64,000 bases of DNA from the NCBI RefSeq assembly GCF_003688995.1, contig NZ_PENI01000017.1, forward strand, positions 1 through 64,000, in the 5' to 3' direction. Positions 49,672-57,921 of this stretch are shown here, piece by piece (the stretch's first letter is position 1; each line of letters starts with the position of its first letter). This DNA comes from Streptomyces shenzhenensis. Its GTDB lineage: Bacteria; Actinomycetota; Actinomycetes; Streptomycetales; Streptomycetaceae. The notes beneath the pieces were generated by a model. It ran no database searches, was not told the origin of the DNA, and saw only the letters and a program-made list of their open reading frames with translations. The translations under genes were made by a program, and so were the position numbers.

Positions 49672-50150
49672 ACCACCGCCCCCAAAGGGGCGCGGGGAAC
49701 GGCGCGACCAGCCACAACCCACCCGCAGCCGCACACAACGCCGAGCACCAACGAACCCCGCACCAGCCGACCACGCCGACCAGCCAACGCCAAACCACCG
49801 CCCCCAAGGGGCGCGGGGAACTGCGCGATCAACCACAACGCACCCGCACCCGCATTCCAACGCCAAGCCACCGCCCCGAAAGGGGCGCGAGGAACTGCGC
49901 GACCAGCCACAACACACCCGCAGCCGCACACGACGCCGAACACCAACGAACCCCGCACCAGCCGACCACGCCGACCAGCCAACGCCAAACCACCGCCCCC
50001 AAGGGGCGCGGGGAACTGCGCGATCAACCACAACGCACCCGCACCCGCATTCCAACGCCAAGCCACCGCCCCGAAAGGGGCGCGAGGAACTGCGCGACCA
50101 GCCACAACACACCCGCAGCCGCACACGACGCCGAACACCAACGGACCACC
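49672..50150. repeat. Alternating A-B-A-B-A array of Streptomyces intergenic repeats
   Basis: Two unit types alternate. Type A (about 121 bp) carries AGGGGCGCGGGGAACGGCGC or the GCGCGAGGAACTGCGCGACC variant, then CCGCAGCCGCACACGACG and CCAGCCGACCACGCCGACCAG. Type B (about 75 bp) carries AAGGGGCGCGGGGAACTGCG, then ATCAACCACAACGCACCCGC. The B-A block at 49801-49995 is repeated almost unchanged at 49996-50150, a recent duplication. CCCC-GAAA-GGGG hairpins in each unit could terminate the hydratase and afsK transcripts that converge here. Confidence 0.85.
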
Positions 50151-50177
50151 GCACCGGTCAGCCCGCGCAGCGAACCG

Positions 50178-52520
50178 TCACCGCGACGTCCCCGTCCCCT
50201 TCTCCGCGTCCAGCGCATACACGCAGCGGTCCTTGCTGCACGCGTACACCACCCCGTCCGTGACCACCGGAGATCCGGTGATCTCCCCGCCGGTGGCGAG
50301 CTTCCAGCGCAGCCGGCCGTCGTCGGCCTTGAGCGTGTACAGCAGATGGTCGGTGGAGCCGAAGTGGATCCGGCCCTCGGCCACCGCCGGGGAGCCGACG
50401 ATGTCGCCGCCCGCCTGGAACCGCCATTTGGGTGTACCGGTGACGGCGTCCAGGGTGTACAGACCCCTGCCACTGCCGACATGGACATGACCCGCGGCCA
50501 CCAGCACCGACTCGATCGACGACCGGGCCTCCGTGGCGATGCGCCAGCGGTCACGGCCGTCGGCGGCGTCGAGGGCGTAGACCGTGCCCAGATAGTCGGC
50601 CAGGTAGATGCCGCCGCCGGTGACGGCGGGGCCGGGGACGAAGGCCGGCGGGCTCAGGAAGACCGCCGGAGCCTCGAAGTGCCACCGCACCCGGCCGCTC
50701 GCCACGTCGATGGCGAGGACGCGGGAGCCCGCGGAGATGTACACGGAGCCGTCGGGGGCATGGGTGAGCCGCACCGGCACCATGCCGCAGGAGGCGGCGT
50801 CGCCGATCGGGTACGCCCAGCGCTCCTCGCCGGTGCGAGCCTCCAGGGCGCGCAGCCGGGCGTCCTGCCAGACGAACACCGTGCCGTCGTGGACGGCGGG
50901 CCCGGCCTCGGGGGCCTCGAAGTCGGTCTGGCAGCCGGAGATCTCCCACAGCTTCTGGCCGCCGGCCGCCTCCCAGGCCTGGGCGCCGCCGCCGCGGGTG
51001 CCGGTGACGACCGTGCCCCGGTCGGCCTTCAGGGAGTACACCCAGGCGTCCGTGGACAGCCGCCACAGGTCGCTGCCCTCGCGGGCGTCCAGGGCGTACA
51101 GGGTGGGCCCGTCGGAGGCGTGGATACGGCCGTCCGCGACCGCCATCGACCACGCCACGTCCCGGGTCTTGAAGCGGCGCCGGCCGGTGGCCACGTCGAG
51201 GACATGCACCTCGAAGGAGGTGACGTAGACGAGGTCGTCGGCGACGGCCGGGGTGCCCCAGACGTCGTTGGACATGCGGAAACGCCAGGGACGCCAGCCC
51301 GCCGCCGTCTCCGGGGGCGCGGGCGGTGCCACCGGTACGGCGGGGTCGGCGCCGTTGACCCCGGGGCGGGAGCGGGACCAGTTCGCGACCAGGCCGGCCT
51401 CGGGCGGGGGCGCCTTGACCGCGGCGGCGCGGGCGTCGGCGACCCGCGGGCCTGGCCCGATGGGCACCTGGGCGCCGGCCAGCCGGACCGGTCCGGCGTC
51501 GGGGGCACCGACCGGGACCGGGGGCGCGGGGATCACCGGGTCGTGCGCGGGCGGGGGCGGCAGCACGGGTCCGGTGGACCGGCCGCCGCTGCGCGGGCCG
51601 ACGGGCGGGGGCTTGACCGCGGGGCGCCCGCCGCGGCGGGACTCGATCAGCGCGACGGCCTTCTCGGGCAGCCAGGCGGAGGCGGTGCCGCTGTCGTCGG
51701 AGCCCGAGCCGAACAGATGCGGGGCGAGCTGGGCCTGGAGGTCGGCCGGGTTGGGGCGGCCGGTGGCCTCCATCTGCATGCAGGACTCGATCAGCGGGCG
51801 CAGCTCGTGCGGCAACCCCTCCAGGTCGGGGCCCTCGCGCAGCAGCATGAAGACGGTCTCGACGGGGTTGGCGCCGTGGAAGGGCGGGTGTCCGGTGGCG
51901 GCGAAGACGAGCATCGACCCGAGCGAGAAGACATCGCTGGCGCCGGTGACGCTGCGGGAGTCCTTGGCCTGTTCGGGGGACATGTAGGCGGGCGTGCCGA
52001 CGGCGACGTTCGTCATGGTCAGACGGGTGTTCGAGACGCCGGATGCGATACCGAAGTCGATGACGCGGGGGCCGTCCTCGACGACGAGCACATTGGACGG
52101 CTTGAGGTCGCGGTGGACCAGCCCGGCGCCGTGGATGGACTGCAGCGCCTCGGCGACGCCCGCGGCGAGCCAGCGCACCGCCTGGGCCGGCAGCGGCCCG
52201 CACTCGTTCACTATTTCTTCCAGGGACGGCGCGGGGACGTACGCCGTGGCCAGCCACGGCACCGCGGCCCGTGGGTCGGCGTCGACGACCGCGGCGGTGT
52301 AGAAGCCGGAGACCGCGCGCGCCGCCTCCACCTCACGGGTGAAACGGACCCGGAAGAGCTGGTCCTCGGCGAGCTCCGTGCGGACCGTCTTGATCGCCAC
52401 GCGGCGCCCGGACGCCGAGCGCGCGAGATAGACCAGCCCCATGCCGCCGGCACCCAGCCGCCCCAGCACCTCGAACGGCCCGATCCGCCGTGGGTCGTGC
52501 TGCGTCAGCTGATCCACCAC
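50178..52520 (-). CDS. afsK: AfsK serine/threonine protein kinase with C-terminal PQQ-type beta-propeller
   Basis: A 780-residue kinase matching AfsK (799 in S. coelicolor). It has the glycine loop LGAGGMGLVYLA, VAIK (K44), HRDLKPSN (D138), DFG (155-157), and NTRLTMTNV, which places the known autophosphorylated threonine at T168 and so confirms the GTG at 52520. A Pro-rich linker (about 280-400) leads to a C-terminal propeller with repeated AxD/G-W motifs (TPAVADDLVYVTSFEVHVLD...). AfsK phosphorylates AfsR on Ser/Thr and also affects hyphal growth. Here it is separated from afsS by catabolic genes. Confidence 0.95.
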   Translation of the reverse strand: MVDQLTQHDPRRIGPFEVLGRLGAGGMGLVYLARSASGRRVAIKTVRTELAEDQLFRVRFTREVEAARAVSGFYTAAVVDADPRAAVPWLATAYVPAPSLEEIVNECGPLPAQAVRWLAAGVAEALQSIHGAGLVHRDLKPSNVLVVEDGPRVIDFGIASGVSNTRLTMTNVAVGTPAYMSPEQAKDSRSVTGASDVFSLGSMLVFAATGHPPFHGANPVETVFMLLREGPDLEGLPHELRPLIESCMQMEATGRPNPADLQAQLAPHLFGSGSDDSGTASAWLPEKAVALIESRRGGRPAVKPPPVGPRSGGRSTGPVLPPPPAHDPVIPAPPVPVGAPDAGPVRLAGAQVPIGPGPRVADARAAAVKAPPPEAGLVANWSRSRPGVNGADPAVPVAPPAPPETAAGWRPWRFRMSNDVWGTPAVADDLVYVTSFEVHVLDVATGRRRFKTRDVAWSMAVADGRIHASDGPTLYALDAREGSDLWRLSTDAWVYSLKADRGTVVTGTRGGGAQAWEAAGGQKLWEISGCQTDFEAPEAGPAVHDGTVFVWQDARLRALEARTGEERWAYPIGDAASCGMVPVRLTHAPDGSVYISAGSRVLAIDVASGRVRWHFEAPAVFLSPPAFVPGPAVTGGGIYLADYLGTVYALDAADGRDRWRIATEARSSIESVLVAAGHVHVGSGRGLYTLDAVTGTPKWRFQAGGDIVGSPAVAEGRIHFGSTDHLLYTLKADDGRLRWKLATGGEITGSPVVTDGVVYACSKDRCVYALDAEKGTGTSR

Positions 52521-52723
52521 TTGCCTGCCACCTCCCCGTACGAGCCGCGCCACCTCCATATGTACGCGACCCAGCGCAGCGTCTCACCACCGCACCGCCG
52601 TGGCGGCACGCACCCTGATTGTTCCTGTCCCGGGCACAGGTTGCGAACCCGACGACATTCGGGGTGTCTCACGACAAGTAAGACATTCCATCGATATGTC
52701 GGCGTCACAGCGGCGCTGACACT

Positions 52724-53455
52724 TCAGCGCTGCAGCAGCGCGAAGGACGCCCCCTGATTGTCCGTGACGACCGCCACACGTCCGTACGACGCGTCGAAGG
52801 CGGGCGCCTGCACCCGCCCGCCCAGCCGTTGTACCGCGCCCACGGCCTGCTCGCAGTCGGCGACCAGGAAATGGACGAGGAAGTGGGGCGGCATCTCGGC
52901 CGGGAAGACGTCGGAGACGGGGGCACGGCCGAAGTCCGGCTCGGCGTCGGCGCCGAACAGGGCGTCATGGAAGAGGCTCCCGTAGAAGGCGTTGGCGGCC
53001 TGGGTGTCCCGGGCGTACAGCTCGACCCAGCCGAAGGTGCCGGCCTCGTGCCGGCGCCCGAATCCGGGGTGGTCCCCGGCCTGCCACAGGCCGAAGACGG
53101 CGCCCTCGGGGTCGGTGGCGAGGGCGGCCGCGCCCAGGCCGTCGACGGGCACCGGGGCCGTGACGATCTGCCCGCCGGCCGCGCGGATGCGCCCGCACAG
53201 CGCCCGGGCGTCGGGGGTCGCGAAGTACACCGTCCAGACCGTGGGCATCCGCCCGTCCGTCTTGTGCGTGAGCGCGGCCACCGGCGAGCCGTCCTTGCGT
53301 GCCCATACGGCGGCTGCGGAATCCGGCACCTCCTCGTCGAAGGTCCATCCGAACAGCTCACCGTAGAACCGCCGGCCCGCCGCCACGTCGGGAAGCTGCG
53401 CGTCCACCCAGCACGGGACGCCCTCTCCGTACACCGATGCCCTGTTTTCGGCCAT
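52724..53455 (-). CDS. VOC-family protein, two glyoxalase-like domains
   Basis: A 243-residue protein made of two vicinal-oxygen-chelate units. The first has VPCWVDAQLPDVAAGRRFYG and ELFGWTFDE, the second GTFGWVELYARDTQAANAFYG and DALFGADA. The metal ligands expected of glyoxalases are only partly kept, so it may be a binding or resistance protein rather than an enzyme. It sits between afsK and the TetR gene. The frame is open 21 codons further, but the ATG at 53455 matches the family start. No operator was seen. Confidence 0.85.
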   Translation of the reverse strand: MAENRASVYGEGVPCWVDAQLPDVAAGRRFYGELFGWTFDEEVPDSAAAVWARKDGSPVAALTHKTDGRMPTVWTVYFATPDARALCGRIRAAGGQIVTAPVPVDGLGAAALATDPEGAVFGLWQAGDHPGFGRRHEAGTFGWVELYARDTQAANAFYGSLFHDALFGADAEPDFGRAPVSDVFPAEMPPHFLVHFLVADCEQAVGAVQRLGGRVQAPAFDASYGRVAVVTDNQGASFALLQR

Positions 53456-53577
53456 GCCGCCAAAGTAACCGGGTCGCGCGCACCTCGCAGACCAGGGACA
53501 CCACCCTCCATACCGCAATGCACCCCATTTGCAGTCGGCCGAATCGCGCTCCCATCCCCCCTCGGTAAGCTGACGGC

Positions 53578-54225
53578 ATGACAGGACAAGTGCGTACCGT
53601 CGACGGCCGCGTGGCCGGTCGGCGTGGGCAGGCGACCCGGCAGAAGCTGCTCGACTGCCTCAGCGAGATGCTCAGCTCCTCCCCCTACCGGGACGTCAAG
53701 GTCATCGATGTCGCCCGGAAGGCGGGCACTTCGCCCGCGACCTTCTACCAGTACTTCCCGGACGTCGAAGGTGCCGTCCTGGAGATCGCCGAGCAAATGG
53801 CGGCCGAGGGCGCCGGATTGACCGAGCTCTTGGCCGGACGGACCTGGACCGGCAAGGCCGGCTGGCAGACCGCGCAGGAACTCGTGGACGGGTTCCTGGA
53901 GTTCTGGCGCCGGAACGACGCGATCCTGCGGGTCGTCGACCTCGGTGCCGCCGAGGGAGACAAACGGTTCTACAAGATTCGGATGAAGATCCTGAACTCG
54001 GTGAACAACTCACTCTCCGAGTCCATCGCCGAACTCCAGGCGAAGGGCCGGATCGACAAGGACATCAATCCGGCGGCCATCGCGGGTTCACTGGTCGCGA
54101 TGCTCGCCGCGGTGGCCTCGCACCAGAAGGGTTTCCAGTCCTGGGGCGTCAAACAGGCCGAACTCAAGCCGAATCTGGCGCTGTTGATCCATCTCGGCGT
54201 GACAGGCAGGAAGCCGACGAAGTAG
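53578..54225 (+). CDS. TetR-family transcriptional regulator (candidate regulator of CGTCAG sites)
   Basis: A 215-residue regulator. Residues 15-65 are the TetR DNA-binding domain; the helix-turn-helix is VKVIDVARKAGTSPATFYQYF (about 40-60), the rest an all-helical ligand domain with a long C-terminal region. It lies beside afsK and the VOC gene and between two blocks of catabolic genes that carry the CGTCAG palindrome, so it is a natural candidate repressor. Its own upstream region holds only a half-site (CTGACG at about 53569, next to the ATG). Regulation of the set by another regulator outside the window remains possible. Confidence 0.88.
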   Translation: MTGQVRTVDGRVAGRRGQATRQKLLDCLSEMLSSSPYRDVKVIDVARKAGTSPATFYQYFPDVEGAVLEIAEQMAAEGAGLTELLAGRTWTGKAGWQTAQELVDGFLEFWRRNDAILRVVDLGAAEGDKRFYKIRMKILNSVNNSLSESIAELQAKGRIDKDINPAAIAGSLVAMLAAVASHQKGFQSWGVKQAELKPNLALLIHLGVTGRKPTK

Positions 54226-54580
54226 CCGGACACTTCCGGGCACTCCAAGTCCTGTCTTGCGGGCGGCGGTTCACATGGGCGAACGCCACCTGCCGTGCTG
54301 GCTGGCTACCCCTTACACGGGCAGCGGGCGGTCCCTCACCACATGTCCACCAACCAGAGCGGACGTCAACCGCCCCACCCCCCACAGCCAGCCCCGAACC
54401 ACAAACCGACATGCGGCTCCGCCGCACAGGCGCGCCCAGCAGAAGCGCCCCCGAAGGGACGCGGGGAACTGCGCGACCAGCCACGCAGAGCACTCAGCGA
54501 CACCGCAGCAGAAGCGCCCCGAAGGGGCGCGGGGAACTGCGCGCCCAGCCACAACGCAGCCGCAGACGCACGCCGCCAAG
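54226..54580. other. Convergent intergenic region with two intergenic repeats
   Basis: Between the TetR gene and the acyl-CoA dehydrogenase. Two copies of the dispersed repeat begin near 54438 and 54508, each AGCAGAAGCGCCCC followed by GAAGGGGCGCGGGGAACTGC; the CCCC-GAA-GGGG hairpins can end both transcripts. Nothing else is recognisable. Confidence 0.65.
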
Positions 54581-55810
54581 TCACGCCCCACCAGGCAGAG
54601 CGCCCAGCGACGCCGCAGGCGGAGCCCCCCGCGAAAAGAGCCCCGTACCGTCGGCCACCCACGCACGCAGCCGATGCACCGGACCGAGAAGCAGCTCGTC
54701 GCCCGCCGCCCGCTTGAAGTACAGATGAGCCTCGTGTTCCCAGGTGAACCCGATCCCGCCGTGCAACTGGATCGCCTCACCCGCGGCCGTCCGCAGCGCC
54801 TCCAGCGCCTGCGCGAGCGCGAGGCCGCCCGCCCGCTCCCCGTGGACGGTCGCCCAGGCCGCGTAGTAGGCCGCCGAGCGGGCCGCCTGGACCTGTACGT
54901 ACACATCGGCCAGCCGGTGCTTCACGGCCTGGAAGGAGCCGATCGGCCGCCCGAACTGCTCGCGCTGCCCGACATGCTCGACCGTCCGCTCCAGGGCCCG
55001 GTCGGCGGCCCCGACGGCCTCGGCGGCCAGCACGGCGGCGGCCGCGTCCCCGGCAGACCCGAGCGCGCCGAGCACCTCCCCCGCGTCCTCGCCCCCGTCG
55101 GCCTCGCCGAGCAACTCGGCCGGTACGTCCCGCAGTTGCAGCCACCCCTGCGGCCGGGTGGCGTCGAGCGCGGTCTGCCGTCCGCGGGTCACCCCGGCCG
55201 CGTCCCCCGCCACCAGGAAGAGCCGGGTCCGCGAGCGGGCGAACCCCCCGGTGTGGGCGGCGACCAGCAGCAGCCCGGCGCTGTGCCCGTCCAGCACCTG
55301 CCGGACCTCCCCGTACAGCCGCCAGCCGCCGTCAGCCCGCCGGGCCTGCACCCCGCCCGCGCGGCCCCCGCCCGCCCAGTCGCCGCCGTTGTCGCCGGTC
55401 AGGGCGAGCGCGGTGGCGAGCGCGGTGCCGGGTACGGCGAGCGCCGCGGTCAGCGCGCCCGAGGCGAGGCGGGGCAGCAGGCCGGCACGCTGGGCGTCGG
55501 TGCCGAGGGCGAGGACGAGCGGCGTGACCAGTACGGAGGTGGCGAGCAGCGGCGAGGGGGCGAGGGCGCGACCCGTCTCCTCGCAGGCGAGGGCGAGCTC
55601 GGTGGCCGTGCAGCCGACCCCGCCGTACGCCTCCGGGACGGCGAGTCCGGGCAGGCCGAGCCGGTCGGCGAGGGCGCGCCACAGGGCGGGGTCGTGTCCC
55701 GCGGGGGTGTCGAGGGCGGCGCGCAGCTCGCGGGGGCCGCAGCGGTCCCGGAGCAGGGCGCGCAGGGTGCGCCGCATCTCGTCCTGTTCGGCGGTGAGGC
55801 GTGCGTCCAT
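54581..55810 (-). CDS. Acyl-CoA dehydrogenase
   Basis: A 409-residue flavoprotein. The N-terminal helical part ends with LPGLAVPEAYGGVGCTATEL; the middle strand domain is divergent; the C-terminal helices have REQFGRPIGSFQAVKHRLAD and IQLHGGIGFTWEHEAHLYFK, the FAD-binding and tetramer segments of FadE proteins. The usual Glu of straight-chain enzymes is not obvious, as in the heteromeric steroid FadE/ChsE class. It could therefore require a partner subunit outside the window. The ATG at 55810 diverges from a second Ltp-like gene; two CGTCAG operators lie between. Confidence 0.87.
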   Translation of the reverse strand: MDARLTAEQDEMRRTLRALLRDRCGPRELRAALDTPAGHDPALWRALADRLGLPGLAVPEAYGGVGCTATELALACEETGRALAPSPLLATSVLVTPLVLALGTDAQRAGLLPRLASGALTAALAVPGTALATALALTGDNGGDWAGGGRAGGVQARRADGGWRLYGEVRQVLDGHSAGLLLVAAHTGGFARSRTRLFLVAGDAAGVTRGRQTALDATRPQGWLQLRDVPAELLGEADGGEDAGEVLGALGSAGDAAAAVLAAEAVGAADRALERTVEHVGQREQFGRPIGSFQAVKHRLADVYVQVQAARSAAYYAAWATVHGERAGGLALAQALEALRTAAGEAIQLHGGIGFTWEHEAHLYFKRAAGDELLLGPVHRLRAWVADGTGLFSRGAPPAASLGALPGGA

Positions 55811-55826
55811 GGCTCTTCCCTCCCGA

Positions 55827-55843
55827 TCTGACGGCCCGTCATA
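55827..55843. promoter_or_regulatory. CGTCAG operator, copy 7
   Basis: TCTGACGgccCGTCATA, left arm perfect, right arm with one change. It lies 17 bases upstream of the acyl-CoA dehydrogenase start. Confidence 0.65.
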
Positions 55844-55899
55844 TTAGGCGGCGCGGGACGGGATGCCCAGGGCCACGACACCTGCCGCGCCCCGCCATA

Positions 55900-55916
55900 T
55901 CTGATGTACCGTCAGA
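55900..55916. promoter_or_regulatory. CGTCAG operator, copy 8
   Basis: TCTGATGtacCGTCAGA, right arm perfect, one mismatch in the left. It ends 3 bases before the ATG of the second thiolase-like gene, leaving no room for a ribosome-binding site. Confidence 0.7.
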
Positions 55917-55919
55917 TTC

Positions 55920-57104
55920 ATGGCATCGGACGGCGGGGCTCGCGGCAGGACCCGGGTGGCGGTGGCCGGGGTGGCGCTCTCGGACTGCGGCCGGGTGGAC
56001 GACGCGACCCCCTACGCCCTGCACGCGCAGGCCGCCCGGCGCGCCCTGGCGGACGCCGGTCTCGACCGCCGTGTCGTCGACGGCTTCGCCTCGGCGGGAC
56101 TGGGCACACTGGCGCCGGTGGAGGTCGCGGAGTATCTGGGCCTGCGCCCCACCTGGGTCGACTCCACCTCGGTCGGCGGCTCGACCTGGGAGGTCATGGC
56201 CGCGCACGCGGCGGACGCGATAGCGGCGGGCCACGCGCGGGCCGTGCTGCTGGTCTACGGCTCGACGGCCCGCGCGGACGTCAGGGCGGGGCGGCGCACG
56301 GGCGATCTGTCCTTCGGCACCGGCGGCCCGCTCCAGTTCGAGGCGCCCTACGGCCACACCCTGATCGCCAAGTACGCGATGGCCGCCCGCCGCCACATGA
56401 TCGAACACGGCACGACCATCGAGCAGTTGGCCCAGGTCGCGGTGCAGGCACGGGCGAACGCGGCCCTGAACCCGCAGGCGATGTTCCGCGACCCGATCAC
56501 GGTCGACGACGTCCTCTCAGGCCCGATGATCGCCGACCCGTTCACCCGGCTGCACTGCTGCATCCGCTCCGACGGGGGCGCGGCGGTGCTGCTGGTGGCC
56601 GAGGAGCTGGCACGGGACTGCCGTACCGCCCCCGTCTGGGTGCTCGGCACCGGGGAGCACGTCTCGCACGCCGCCATGTCCGAGTGGCCGGACTTCACGG
56701 TGTCCCCGGCGGCGGTGAGCGGACGGCTCGCCTTCGAGCGGGCGGGGGTGCGTCCCGAGGAGGTCGACTTCGCCGAGATCTACGACGCGTTCACCTATAT
56801 GACGCTGGTGACGCTGGAGGACCTGGGGTTCTGCGGGAAGGGGGAGGGCGGGGCGTTCGTGGAGCGGGGGCGGCTGCTGGTGCGGGGCGGGCAGCTGCCG
56901 GTGAACACGGACGGCGGCGGTCTTTCCGCCCAACACCCCGGGATGCGCGGGCTGTTCCTGCTGGTGGAGGCGGTACGGCAGCTGCGCGGCGAGGCCGGGG
57001 AACGGCAGGTACGCTCCCCGGCCGGGCGGTTGCCCCGGCTCGGGGTGGCGTCCGGGACGGGCGGCTGGTTCTGCTCGTCGGGGACGGTGGTACTGGGCCG
57101 GTGA
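55920..57104 (+). CDS. Second thiolase-like lipid-transfer protein
   Basis: A 394-residue thiolase-fold protein of the Ltp group. In place of the nucleophilic Cys it has STSVGGSTWEVMAAHAADAI, no Cys at all, and it keeps YDAFT (Tyr at about 288) and LPVNTDGGGLSAQHPGMRG. It is thus not a thiolase but probably an aldolase-type C-C lyase acting with a DUF35 subunit, perhaps that encoded at 59560. The ATG at 55920 directly abuts operator copy 8, so translation would be leaderless; a GTG at 55956 behind GGCAGGAC is an alternative start. Confidence 0.85.
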   Translation: MASDGGARGRTRVAVAGVALSDCGRVDDATPYALHAQAARRALADAGLDRRVVDGFASAGLGTLAPVEVAEYLGLRPTWVDSTSVGGSTWEVMAAHAADAIAAGHARAVLLVYGSTARADVRAGRRTGDLSFGTGGPLQFEAPYGHTLIAKYAMAARRHMIEHGTTIEQLAQVAVQARANAALNPQAMFRDPITVDDVLSGPMIADPFTRLHCCIRSDGGAAVLLVAEELARDCRTAPVWVLGTGEHVSHAAMSEWPDFTVSPAAVSGRLAFERAGVRPEEVDFAEIYDAFTYMTLVTLEDLGFCGKGEGGAFVERGRLLVRGGQLPVNTDGGGLSAQHPGMRGLFLLVEAVRQLRGEAGERQVRSPAGRLPRLGVASGTGGWFCSSGTVVLGR

Positions 57105-57231
57105 GCCCCGCACCGCGGCGGTCACGGCAGGACGAAGCCGAAGCCGCACGTGGCCCCCGGGGCGACCTCGTGGGGCGGATCGTGCCCGGCGAGACGGTGG
57201 CGGTCCCGGCGGCGGGGCCATACTCGGGCCC

Positions 57232-57897
57232 ATGGGAACGGATCTTCATGAGCTGTTGCGGTCGCTGCGGGTCTGGGACCCGGCGGTCACGGAACTGCCG
57301 CCCTTCGACCCGGCCGCCGCCCCCGACACCCCGCTGCCCCTGTTCACCGCGTGGTTCGCGGAGGCGGTCGCGGCCGGTCAGCCCGAGCCGCACACGATGT
57401 CGCTGGCGACGGCGGGCGAGGACGGCAGGCCGGACGTGCGGATCGTGATGCTGCACGGCGCGGACGCGGCGGGCTGGTCGTTCGCCACGCACGCCACCAG
57501 CCGCAAGGGCCGCCAGCTGGCCGAACGGCCGTATGCGGCCCTCGCCTTCTACTGGCCGGTGCTGGGCCGTCAGGTCCGGGTGCGGGGGCCGGTCACCGCG
57601 GCCCCGCCGGAACAGGGCCAGGCGGATCTGCACGCGCGTTCGACGGGGGCGCTGGCCGCGGCGCTCACCGGCCGCCAGAGCGACGTACTGCCGTCGCCCG
57701 AGGAGCTGCGGCACGCGTCGGAGGCCGCCTGGCAGCGGGCACGGGAGGACCCGACGGCCCCGGCGCCGACCTGGACGCTGTACCGGCTCCGCCCGCAGGA
57801 GGTCGAGTTCTTCCAGGGGGATGCCGACCGCCGCCATGTGCGCCTCGACTACACGTACAGGGAAGGGCGTTGGGTACGGGACCTGCTGTGGCCGTAG
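57232..57897 (+). CDS. Pyridoxamine-5'-phosphate-oxidase-family flavoprotein
   Basis: A 221-residue protein with the PdxH layout: TMSLATAGEDGRPDVRIVML, FATHATSRKGRQLAERP, AALAFYWPVLGRQVRVRG and the C-terminal WTLYRLRPQEVEFFQGD with WVRDLLWP, the signature of the PNPOx C-terminal dimerisation region. FMN is the expected cofactor and the substrate may be pyridoxamine phosphate or a related small molecule. It stands alone between the Ltp-like gene and two acetyltransferases that converge on it. No operator of the CGTCAG type precedes it, so it may not belong to that regulon. Confidence 0.87.
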   Translation: MGTDLHELLRSLRVWDPAVTELPPFDPAAAPDTPLPLFTAWFAEAVAAGQPEPHTMSLATAGEDGRPDVRIVMLHGADAAGWSFATHATSRKGRQLAERPYAALAFYWPVLGRQVRVRGPVTAAPPEQGQADLHARSTGALAAALTGRQSDVLPSPEELRHASEAAWQRAREDPTAPAPTWTLYRLRPQEVEFFQGDADRRHVRLDYTYREGRWVRDLLWP

Positions 57898-57921
57898 CCC
57901 CCGCCCGGCACCCGGCCTTGC

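Noticed and set aside
49672..50150. CRISPR-like appearance of the repeat array
   Set aside because: Units are 75-121 bp and alternate in two types; there are no short constant repeats with unique 30-40 bp spacers and no cas genes.
53563..53580. CGTCAG-type operator before the TetR gene
   Set aside because: Only CTGACG is present; the opposite arm (TGACAG) does not match, so it is at most a half-site.
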